Source of the DNA: Stenotrophomonas tumulicola
GTDB taxonomy: Bacteria; Pseudomonadota; Gammaproteobacteria; Xanthomonadales; Xanthomonadaceae
Length of the DNA: 64,000 nucleotides
Direction: 5' to 3'
Assembly (NCBI RefSeq): GCF_014117215.1
Contig: NZ_JACGXS010000001.1
Coordinates: 682,001 to 746,000 of the forward strand
A program made the position numbers and the translations under genes. Below the pieces are notes generated by a model that saw only the letters and a list, made by a program, of their open reading frames with translations, was not told the origin of the DNA and did no database searches. Shown here in pieces: positions 35,033 through 42,855 of this stretch (position 1 is the stretch's first letter; each line of letters begins with the position of its first letter).

Positions 35033-38000
35033 ATGAATCGTATTTTCCGCTTGGTGTGGAGCAGGCAGCTTCGCGCCATGGTCGTAGCCTCCGAACTGGC
35101 TACCGGCGCCCACGGCGGCGCATCCTCGCTCATCGACCAACGCAGCCTGTTGCCTGCGCCCGCCGTACTGGCGGTTGCGCTGGCATTGGCGCTATGCGCA
35201 GGCAACGCGAGCGCATCCGAAACCAACCAGACGCTGCGCGACCTGCAGGCGCTGGCTGCCAAGTACACCCAGCAGGCACCGCTTAAAGTGGATGCGGAAG
35301 TCGCCCTGGCGGCGATCGCCAGCCAGCAGGCTGCGCGTCCGCTGGCCGATGTCGATGCCAACGTGCGGTTGCGCCTGGCCAGCGACGTACCTGCGGTACG
35401 ACGCGCGGTGCCGGTGGCTGTAAAGGTCGACGCGGGCGTACGTGCGCAGGTTGCCGCGCCGCCGGCCGTACGCAGCAGCGCGGCCAGTGCAGCGGCGGCA
35501 TCGGTCAGCGCCGGCCTGGCGACGGCCGTGTCGCTGGACCGCACGGCCGCAGCCACGGCTGATGTAAAGGTGGCTGCAGCGCTGGACGCAACCGTTGCAC
35601 CGGCCTCGACGGCACTGGATGCGCAGGTGGCTGCACAGGCTTCCGCGCGGCTGGCTGCCAAGGAAGAGGAGATTGCCGCGACGGACGCCGTGGTCAGCGC
35701 AGCGCTGGACAGCGACGTGGCCGGCGGCGTTGGCGTTGCAGGCGAGGCGAACGCGCTCGCTGCCGCGGACCGCAACCCGAAGCTGGCCACGCAGGCGCAG
35801 GCAACGGCCCAGGCCAGCAGCCTGGGGCTGGGCAGCATCATCGGTGGCGTCGGCTCGTTGCTTGACGGTGTAGGCGATGCAGTGGGTGGGCTGGTGCAGG
35901 GTGACCTGGGTGCGGTGGTGGGTGGCGTCGGCAGCGGCCTCGGTGGCCTGGTCGGCGGCGTAACCGACGGCCTTGGCCTGACCTCGCCCTCGGCGATTCC
36001 GCCGGACAGCCCGAAAGCACCGCGTCCGGCAGATCCGAACTCCGGCCTGATCATCGGCAGTGGTGGCCTGGTCGGTACCTTGTCCACGCTGGTCGGACCG
36101 ACCGTGCAGGACCTGCTCGGTGGCGACGGCTATGTGCGCAACGGCAACCTGGCGGTCAGCAACGCCAACGTGATGCAGACGTACTCGGTGACCAACGTGC
36201 TGGGCATCCCGCTGGTGAACCTGTCGCCAGTGGGCACGCTGCTGAACGGCCTGGGCGGGGCCACCACCGGTGGCAGCTCGCACCTGACCCTGATCGGTGG
36301 CGTCACCTCCGACAGCTACATCTACAACATCAACAACGGCGATCCCAACGGGCTGCTGGGCCTGCTGCTGCCGGGCCAGGCACCGGACTGGGCGGCAAAG
36401 TGCCTCAACGTGCTCGGCGTGGTCTCCATTGACTGCTGGGCGGTGAACCCGGCACAGGACTACCAGGTGCTGATGGGCGATGGCGCCTATGCCAACGGCT
36501 CGCGCGAAGTGGTCATCGGCGCCAACGCCAGCCATCGCCTGCCGCTGCAGGATGCCAACGAAGCCTTCCCGGGCGCCGGGGTGAACGACCCCACCGACCC
36601 GACCGGCGTACCGACCGCAGACTATGCGGCGCGCCTGGGCCATTCGGTGATCGTGGGCGACAGTGCCAGCGGCACCGCCAACGGACAGGTGCTGCTGGGT
36701 GCCGAGGCGACCTCGGACAAGGCCAACAGCGTGGCGCTGGGCTTCCGCTCCAGTGCATTGCGTGGGGCGCAGGCCAGCTACAACGCGTACGGCCTGAACA
36801 CCGCGCAGACGTCCAGTGGCGAAGTGTCGGTGGGCTTTGCCGGAGGCGAGCGCCAGATCACCAACGTGGCGGCAGGCAGCCAGGCCACCGACGCGGTCAA
36901 CGTGTCGCAGTTGCAGGGCGCGATCAACCAGATCGAAGCAGTAGGCACCCTGGCGGTGACCTACGATGATGATGGCACCGGCGCGCCCAACTACCGCCGT
37001 GTCACCCTGGGTGGCGGCACCGGCAACACCACGCTGGCCAACGTGGCCGATGGCGTGGACGCCAACGATGCGGTGAACGTCGGCCAGCTGCAGGCGTCGG
37101 AGCAGGGCGCGCTGCGCTATGACACCGCGGCTGGTGGCGGCATCGATTACAGCAGCGCAACGCTGGGCGACGGTGCCACCGCGACCACCCTGCGCAACGT
37201 GGGCGCGGGCGCGGTATCGGCCACCAGCAACGAGGCCGTCAACGGTGCGCAGCTGTTCGGCAGCAGCCAATCGGTGGCTACCCACCTGGGTGGCGGTGCC
37301 GGCGTGGATGGCACCGGTGTGGTCACCGCGCCGACCTACAGCATCAGCAACGTGGGTGCCGACGGATCGGTCAGCAGCGGTGACTACAACGACGTCGGCA
37401 CCGCCTTCGATGCAGTGGACGGATCGCTGGTCAACCTCAACACGCAGATCACCGACATCAACAACGGCGCGGCGTCGCGCTACTTCAAGGTGAACTCCAG
37501 TGGCGCCGACGCGGTGGCAACTGGTGCGGAGGCGGTGGCCATCGGTGCCGACGCCAGTGCGACTGCCGCCAATGCCGTTGCCCTGGGCAACGGCAGCGTC
37601 GCCGATCGCGACGACAGCGTGTCGGTCGGTGCTGCCGGCGCGGAGCGCCAGCTGACCAATGTCGCGGCCGCCACCGAAGCGACCGATGCAGTCAACCTGG
37701 AGCAGCTGCAGGCGTCGGAACAGGGCGCGCTGCGTTATGACACCGAAGCTGACGGCAGCATCGATTACAGCAGCGCAACGCTGGGCGACGGCGCCACCGC
37801 CACCACCCTGCGCAATGTCGGCGCAGGCGAGGTGTCGGCTACCAGCAATGAAGCCATCAACGGTGCGCAGCTGTTCGCCACCAGCCAGTCGGTCGCTACC
37901 CACCTGGGTGGCGGTGCCGGCGTGGATGGCACCGGTGCGGTCACCGCGCCGACCTACAGCATCAGCAGCGTGGGCGTGGACGGGGCGGTGAACAGCGGCG

Positions 38001-40246
38001 ACTACAACGACGTCGGCACCGCCTTCGATGCGGTGGACGGGTCGCTGGTCAACCTCAACACGCAGATCAGCAACATCAACAACGGTGCAGCCTCGCGCTT
38101 CTTCAAGGTGAACTCCACCGGCGCCGATGCAGCAGCCGGCGGCAACGAGGCGGTGGCCATCGGTGCCGGCGCCAACGCCAGTGCCGACAATGCGGTGGCG
38201 CTGGGTTCGGGCAGCATCGCCGATCGCGCCGACAGCGTGTCGGTGGGCGCGGCGGGTGCAGAGCGGCAGCTGACCAACGTGGCGGCGGCAACCGAAGCCA
38301 CCGATGCGGTCAACCTGGGCCAGTTGCAGGAATCGGCAGAGGGCGCGCTGCGCTATGACATCGCGGCCGATGGCAGCATCGACTACAGCAGCGCAACGCT
38401 GGGCGACAGCAGCACCGCCACCACCCTGCGCAATGTCGGCGCAGGCGAGGTATCGGCGACCAGCAACGAGGCCATCAACGGCGCGCAGCTGTTCGCCACC
38501 AGCCAGTCGGTCGCCACCCACCTGGGCGGCGGTGCCGGCGTGGATGGCAACGGGCTGGTCACCGCCCCGACCTACACCATCAACAGCGTGGCGGTGGATG
38601 GCTCGGTCAGCAGCGGCGACTACAACGACGTGGGCACGGCCTTCGATGCGGTCAGCGATTCGCTGGCCAACGTCGCCGACAAGACCGACAGCGTGGACCG
38701 CCTGGCAGTGAAGTACGACGCCGACGGCGCTGGCAATGCCAGCAACGCGATCACCCTGGTCGGTGATGGCAGCGGCAGCGCGGTGCTGCTGGACAACGTG
38801 GCCGACGGCAGCGTGACGGCGGGAAGTCGCCAGGCGGTCACCGGCAACCAGCTGTTCGAGAGCAACCAGACCGTGGCCAACTACTTCGGTGGCACGACGG
38901 TGTATGACGGCGCCACCAACACGTGGACCGCCCCGACCTTCCGCATCTCCTCCATCGCCACCGATGGCAGCGTGATCGGCAACGACTACAGCAATGTCAC
39001 CGTGGCGTTCTCCGCGGTGGATTCCTCGCTGCTGAGCCTCAACCAGCGCATCGACAACATCGGTCCGGGTGGCAGCCCGTACCTGGCGGTGAACTCCAGC
39101 AAGGCGGCTGCAGTGGCCACTGGCAGTGATGCAGTGGCGGTGGGCGGCGAAGCGAGTGCGTCGGGCAATGCCAGCGTGGCTGTCGGCGATGGCGCCAACG
39201 CTACGGCTGACAACAGCGTGGCACTGGGCGCGGGCTCGGTGGCCGACACCGGCGCGCAGAGCGGTTATACCGGGGCCTATGGAGAAGCCGGTGCCAGCAA
39301 TTCGGCCGGTGAGGTATCGGTGGGCAGCACCGGCGGCGAGCGCAAGGTCACCCATGTGGCCGATGGCTCGGACCGCTATGACGCGGTCAACGTCGGACAG
39401 CTGCAGAACGGCGTGGAGCACGCCATCAGCGAGTCCAAGAACTATACCGACCAGCAGATCACCAACATCAACAACGGCACCTCGGGCATGTTCCAGGTGA
39501 ACGACAGCCAGTCGCTGGGCAATCCTTCGGCCAGCGGTGACAACAGCGTGGCAGGCGGCGCGGGCGCGGCGGCGGCCGGTGCCAATGCCACGGCACTGGG
39601 CAACGGTTCGCAGGCGCAGGCCGACAACTCGGTGGCATTGGGTGCGGGTTCGGTGGCCAACCGTGCCAACACGGTGTCGGTGGGCAGTGCCGGTGCCGAA
39701 CGCCAGATCGCCAACGTTGCCGACGGCAGCGAAGACACCGATGCGGTGAACGTGCGCCAGCTGCAGGCATCGCAGCAGGGTACGCTGCGCTATGACAGCA
39801 ACACCAACGGCACCACCAACTACAACAGCGTGACGTTGGGGCAGGCAGGCAGTGGCCCGACCCAGGTCCGCAACGTTGCCGCCGGTACGGCTGGCACCGA
39901 TGCGGTCAACGTGAACCAGTTGCAGGCCGGCATGTCGCAGACCCTGGACTGGTCCAAGGCCTATACCGACCAGCGCATCGACAGCTTCGACCGCAACCTG
40001 CGCAAGGTCGACAACCGTGCCTCGGCAGGCGTCGCATCGGCGATGGCGGTGGCTTCGCTGCCACAGCCCAGCGAGGCTGGCCGCAGCATGGCCTCCTTCG
40101 CGGCAGGCAGTTTCAATGGTGAATCGGGCATGGCGCTGGGTATCTCCGGCGTCTCCGAGGGCGGGCGCTGGATCTACAAGTTCAGTGGCTCGACCAATAC
40201 CCGCGGCGACGGTGGCGTTGCGGTAGGTGCCGGCATCCAGTGGTAA
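35033..40246 (+). CDS. Trimeric autotransporter adhesin (YadA/Ata type)
   Basis: A 1737-residue surface adhesin. It starts MNRIFRLVWSRQLRAMVVAS, an extended signal region typical of type V proteins, and the signal ends near ALALCAGNASA. Residues about 65-260 are an Ala/Val-rich helical region, followed by a Gly/Leu-rich block (SIIGGVGSLLDGVGDAVGGL). The passenger then has YadA-head repeats (AVAIGADASATAANAVALGN), neck motifs (ERQLTNVAAATEATDAVNLE) and stalk segments. A 206-residue module repeats from residues 686, 892 and (partial) 1098. The last ~75 residues are the YadA anchor (KVDNRASAGVASAMAVASLP to VGAGIQW). It forms a homotrimer anchored in the outer membrane and binds surfaces or host matrix. 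The next gene encodes its likely periplasmic partner. Confidence 0.95.
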   Translation: MNRIFRLVWSRQLRAMVVASELATGAHGGASSLIDQRSLLPAPAVLAVALALALCAGNASASETNQTLRDLQALAAKYTQQAPLKVDAEVALAAIASQQAARPLADVDANVRLRLASDVPAVRRAVPVAVKVDAGVRAQVAAPPAVRSSAASAAAASVSAGLATAVSLDRTAAATADVKVAAALDATVAPASTALDAQVAAQASARLAAKEEEIAATDAVVSAALDSDVAGGVGVAGEANALAAADRNPKLATQAQATAQASSLGLGSIIGGVGSLLDGVGDAVGGLVQGDLGAVVGGVGSGLGGLVGGVTDGLGLTSPSAIPPDSPKAPRPADPNSGLIIGSGGLVGTLSTLVGPTVQDLLGGDGYVRNGNLAVSNANVMQTYSVTNVLGIPLVNLSPVGTLLNGLGGATTGGSSHLTLIGGVTSDSYIYNINNGDPNGLLGLLLPGQAPDWAAKCLNVLGVVSIDCWAVNPAQDYQVLMGDGAYANGSREVVIGANASHRLPLQDANEAFPGAGVNDPTDPTGVPTADYAARLGHSVIVGDSASGTANGQVLLGAEATSDKANSVALGFRSSALRGAQASYNAYGLNTAQTSSGEVSVGFAGGERQITNVAAGSQATDAVNVSQLQGAINQIEAVGTLAVTYDDDGTGAPNYRRVTLGGGTGNTTLANVADGVDANDAVNVGQLQASEQGALRYDTAAGGGIDYSSATLGDGATATTLRNVGAGAVSATSNEAVNGAQLFGSSQSVATHLGGGAGVDGTGVVTAPTYSISNVGADGSVSSGDYNDVGTAFDAVDGSLVNLNTQITDINNGAASRYFKVNSSGADAVATGAEAVAIGADASATAANAVALGNGSVADRDDSVSVGAAGAERQLTNVAAATEATDAVNLEQLQASEQGALRYDTEADGSIDYSSATLGDGATATTLRNVGAGEVSATSNEAINGAQLFATSQSVATHLGGGAGVDGTGAVTAPTYSISSVGVDGAVNSGDYNDVGTAFDAVDGSLVNLNTQISNINNGAASRFFKVNSTGADAAAGGNEAVAIGAGANASADNAVALGSGSIADRADSVSVGAAGAERQLTNVAAATEATDAVNLGQLQESAEGALRYDIAADGSIDYSSATLGDSSTATTLRNVGAGEVSATSNEAINGAQLFATSQSVATHLGGGAGVDGNGLVTAPTYTINSVAVDGSVSSGDYNDVGTAFDAVSDSLANVADKTDSVDRLAVKYDADGAGNASNAITLVGDGSGSAVLLDNVADGSVTAGSRQAVTGNQLFESNQTVANYFGGTTVYDGATNTWTAPTFRISSIATDGSVIGNDYSNVTVAFSAVDSSLLSLNQRIDNIGPGGSPYLAVNSSKAAAVATGSDAVAVGGEASASGNASVAVGDGANATADNSVALGAGSVADTGAQSGYTGAYGEAGASNSAGEVSVGSTGGERKVTHVADGSDRYDAVNVGQLQNGVEHAISESKNYTDQQITNINNGTSGMFQVNDSQSLGNPSASGDNSVAGGAGAAAAGANATALGNGSQAQADNSVALGAGSVANRANTVSVGSAGAERQIANVADGSEDTDAVNVRQLQASQQGTLRYDSNTNGTTNYNSVTLGQAGSGPTQVRNVAAGTAGTDAVNVNQLQAGMSQTLDWSKAYTDQRIDSFDRNLRKVDNRASAGVASAMAVASLPQPSEAGRSMASFAAGSFNGESGMALGISGVSEGGRWIYKFSGSTNTRGDGGVAVGAGIQW
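37088..38640 (+). repeat. 618-bp tandem repeat within the adhesin gene
   Basis: The unit beginning CTGCAGGCGTCGGAGCAGGG at 37088 recurs at 37706 and, with more changes, at 38324. Both steps are exactly 618 bp (206 codons). The third copy is recognisable until about 38640. Long near-identical stretches make this region prone to unit gain or loss and to assembly error. Confidence 0.85.
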
Positions 40247-40255
40247 GCGCGCTGC

Positions 40256-40280
40256 GCTGGCCGGCACGGTGCCGGCCAGC
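40256..40280. terminator. 25-bp palindrome after the adhesin gene
   Basis: GCTGGCCGGCAC and GTGCCGGCCAGC are 12-bp perfect arms around one G. It lies 10 bp after the adhesin stop and before the partner lipoprotein gene, so it may act as a partial terminator or mRNA-processing site that lowers expression of the second gene. Confidence 0.5.
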
Positions 40281-40311
40281 ATCAGCCCGACGACTTTCAG
40301 GGGGAATCTCC

Positions 40312-41160
40312 ATGTTCATTCGAAATCACACGCTTCACGCGAAGCATTCCGCGCTGCTGGCAGGCCTGCTGGCCTGCCTGGCCATCACCGGTTGCCGCAG
40401 CCACGCTGCGGCCGACGATGCACCGGTGCAGGCAACTCCGGCGGGGGAGACAGTGCAGTTCCCGGACCCGGCCAAGGCTTCGCTGAAGGAAGGTGTGTTC
40501 GCCGACCCGGGCGACCTGCGCCGCTTCTCGCCCGGCATGACCAAGCCCCAGCTGTACGCATTGCTGGGAACGCCCCACTTCAATGAAGGCATGTGGGGCG
40601 TGCGCGAGTGGAACTACCTGTTCAACTTCCGCACGCCGCAGGCGACGGAGTACTTCACCTGCCAGTTCCAGGTGCGCTTCGACGGCAAGGGCGTCGCCCA
40701 GGGCGGCTACTGGAATCCGCAGTCGTGTGCGGCCCTGGTCGAGCCGCCACCGCCGCCAGTGGCCGAAGCCCCTGCGGTACTGCCACGCGAACCGCTGCGG
40801 CTGGCCGCCGATGCGTTGTTCGCCTTCGACAGCGATGTGCTCAGCGCGACTGGCCGGCAGGCAGTGAACGGCGTGCTGGGCCAGGTGCAGCGCGCCAGCC
40901 AGGTGCAGTCCATCGACGTGGTGGGTTACACCGACCGCATCGGTAGCGCCGACTACAACCTGGACCTGTCCAGGCGTCGTGCCGACGCGGTGCGCAGCGC
41001 GCTGGTGGAGGGTGGCGTATCGACCGCCGCCATCCGCGCCGAGGGCCGCGGCGATGCCGAGCCGCTGGTGCAATGCAGCCAGCGCAACCAGCGCGAGCTG
41101 ATCGCCTGCCTGGCACCGAACCGGCGGGTGCAGATATCCGGCCGCGCACGCGCCGACTGA
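40312..41160 (+). CDS. BamE/OmpA-domain lipoprotein, TpgA-like adhesin partner
   Basis: A 282-residue lipoprotein from ATG 40312 (AGGGGGA upstream), lipobox LAITGC. Residues about 65-140 are a BamE/SmpA-like domain (LRRFSPGMTKPQLYALLGTP, WNYLFNFRT). Residues about 160-280 are an OmpA peptidoglycan-binding domain (LFAFDSDVLSATGRQAVNGV, VVGYTDRIGSADYNLDLSRR, RADAVRSALV, ECNRRVQI-like end CLAPNRRVQISGRA). The same pair of domains is found in TpgA of Acinetobacter, which is encoded beside the Ata trimeric autotransporter and supports its outer-membrane stability. Gene order here is the same, 65 bp after the adhesin. Confidence 0.88.
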   Translation: MFIRNHTLHAKHSALLAGLLACLAITGCRSHAAADDAPVQATPAGETVQFPDPAKASLKEGVFADPGDLRRFSPGMTKPQLYALLGTPHFNEGMWGVREWNYLFNFRTPQATEYFTCQFQVRFDGKGVAQGGYWNPQSCAALVEPPPPPVAEAPAVLPREPLRLAADALFAFDSDVLSATGRQAVNGVLGQVQRASQVQSIDVVGYTDRIGSADYNLDLSRRRADAVRSALVEGGVSTAAIRAEGRGDAEPLVQCSQRNQRELIACLAPNRRVQISGRARAD

Positions 41161-41297
41161 GCGCTTCTTTCCGTGACGCGCCCTGCGGGGCCCTGCACGT
41201 TCCGTGTCCCCCCTGGCCTGCTGGCACGCGCGGCAGCGTCTCCCCCGTCCAGTCCGCGCGTGCTGGTGGGCCAGGTTTTCTTTCCTGCAGGCAACCG

Positions 41298-41582
41298 ATG
41301 AACGCCCAATTGGCCACCAAGACCCAGACCACGATCAGCCTGTATGGCCGGCTCGGCAACCATGCCGTGGTGCGCATGCCGGGTCGCCGGCATCCCGGCC
41401 TGATCGTCCAGGCCGATACCGTTTCCGGCTTTGTCAGCCAACTGCAGGAGGCGCAGTCTTCGCTGCGCGCCGGGCGGCTGCCGCGCGCCGATGCCGAGAT
41501 GGGCCTGCTGATCACGGTGTTGCAGGAGTGGTACGCGCAGATCGAAGAACGCCTGGCCGAAGCCGGTGAGGCGATCGACTGA
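41298..41582 (+). CDS. Conserved-looking hypothetical protein
   Basis: A 94-residue cytoplasmic protein starting at ATG 41298. The N-terminal half has a beta-rich pattern (ISLYGRLGNHAVVRMPGRRH, PGLIVQADTV). The C-terminal half is helical (FVSQLQEAQSSLRAGRLPRA, DAEMGLLITVLQEWYAQIEE, RLAEAGE). The regular Arg/Pro/Gly turns and good codon use suggest a real gene. It may belong to a small DUF family (DUF6959-like), but I cannot confirm that. No operon partner is evident. Confidence 0.65.
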   Translation: MNAQLATKTQTTISLYGRLGNHAVVRMPGRRHPGLIVQADTVSGFVSQLQEAQSSLRAGRLPRADAEMGLLITVLQEWYAQIEERLAEAGEAID

Positions 41583-41660
41583 CGCAGGCGGTGCGAGGGG
41601 CAGGGCGGCAGCCAGGCGGATGTTAAAGTAGCGGCTGTTTCCAGCAACCGCGAGCCCAGC

Positions 41661-42590
41661 ATGCCTGCCAGCGCCTTCTATCCCGTGGGAACCCCCGGCC
41701 AGCCCTGGGGGCCGGCAGAACGCGCGCAATGGCGTGCACGACAGCAGCGCCTGCGCCGCTTCGACGAAGACGTCCTTCCGCGCATCGAGGCACTGGCCGA
41801 ACGCTTCGAGCGGGTCCAGTACGGTGTGCTGGACTACGCCGGCGAGCGCTATCCGCTGCTGGCGCTGCGCAGCCGCGATTGGAACCCGTCGTTGCCGGCG
41901 GCGCTGGTCACCGGCGGCGTGCATGGGTATGAAACCAGCGGGGTGATGGGGGCGCTGCAGTTCCTTGAACAACACGCCGGATCCTACGCCGGCAGGATCA
42001 ACCTGCTGGTCGCCCCCTGCGTCAATCCGTGGGGGTATGAGCGGATCAACCGCTGGAACTTCGATGCGATCGACCCGAACCGCAACTTCCGCGCCGGCGG
42101 CCCAGCGCTTGAATCCACCGCGCTGATCGCGCTGGTCGCGCCGCTGAAGGCGCAGATGGTGCTGCACATCGACCTGCACGAGACCACTGACAGCGACGAG
42201 AGTGAATTCCGGCCTGCGCTGGCAGCGCGCGATGGCCAGCCGTTCCAGCCCGGCCTGATCCCGGACGGGTTCTACCTGGTCGACGACAGCGACCATCCGC
42301 AGCCGGCGTTCCAGCAGGCGGTGATCGCGGCGGTGGAGCGGGTGACCCACATCGCGCCTGCGGACGACAAGGGCGAGATCATCGGCTCGGCAGTGGTGGC
42401 ACATGGGGTGATCGAGTACCCGTTGGTTGCGCTGGGCCTGTGCGCCGGCATCACCGGTGCGCGCTTCACCACCACCACCGAGGTCTACCCGGACAGTCCG
42501 CGGGCCACGCCGCAGCAGTGCAACGATGCCCAGGTGGCGGCGATCCGCGCGGCGCTGGATTACGCGCTGCAGCACGCCCAGCCGTCTTGA
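41661..42590 (+). CDS. M14-family zinc carboxypeptidase/deacylase
   Basis: A 309-residue M14 metallopeptidase-like enzyme. The first zinc motif HxxE is His88-Glu91 in VTGGVHGYETSGVMGALQFL. The substrate-binding region is PCVNPWGYERINRWNFDAID with PNRNFRAGG (the NR pair). The third zinc histidine is in VLHIDLHETTDSDESEFRP. The C-terminal strand holds the catalytic-type Glu (FTTTTEVYPDSP). No signal peptide is seen. Members cleave C-terminal amino acids or N-acyl amino acids; which applies here is not clear. Confidence 0.85.
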   Translation: MPASAFYPVGTPGQPWGPAERAQWRARQQRLRRFDEDVLPRIEALAERFERVQYGVLDYAGERYPLLALRSRDWNPSLPAALVTGGVHGYETSGVMGALQFLEQHAGSYAGRINLLVAPCVNPWGYERINRWNFDAIDPNRNFRAGGPALESTALIALVAPLKAQMVLHIDLHETTDSDESEFRPALAARDGQPFQPGLIPDGFYLVDDSDHPQPAFQQAVIAAVERVTHIAPADDKGEIIGSAVVAHGVIEYPLVALGLCAGITGARFTTTTEVYPDSPRATPQQCNDAQVAAIRAALDYALQHAQPS

Positions 42591-42855
42591 GGCCACGCGA
42601 GGCCTGACGCATTCGCCGCGATCGGAGACGGCAGCGGCGCATGTCGTGATGGCGGGGTACCAGGCAACCGGCGGTCCGCAGCGCGCCGGGCGGCCTGTCC
42701 AAGTCATTGAGCCGGTTGGCGTTGGACCGGGTTGTCGGTGGCATGACAGGCGATGAGGGTCGCTGCCGCAGCCATGAGCGTTCATGACGCCGAGATGCGA
42801 TGCGTGTCACGCTTCGCAGGATATATCCCTGATCATCCCGGAGTAGGCCGCTTTT
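42591..42855. other. Gap before betT, no gene seen
   Basis: These 265 bases between the M14 gene and the choline transporter hold no supported gene. GTCCAA (42697-42702) and TTGGAC (42722-42727) form a loose inverted repeat with a 19-bp spacer, which might be an operator but is weak. Confidence 0.3.

Noticed and set aside
35192..40282. A 1696-codon open frame on the minus strand across the adhesin gene
   Set aside because: It mirrors the repeat structure of the real gene, has His/Arg-rich low-complexity translation, no signal or domain, and comes from the lack of A/T in a high-GC repeat-rich gene.
42697..42727. BetI-type operator upstream of betT
   Set aside because: The GTCCAA/TTGGAC arms are only 6 bp with a 19-bp spacer and do not resemble a known BetI site.
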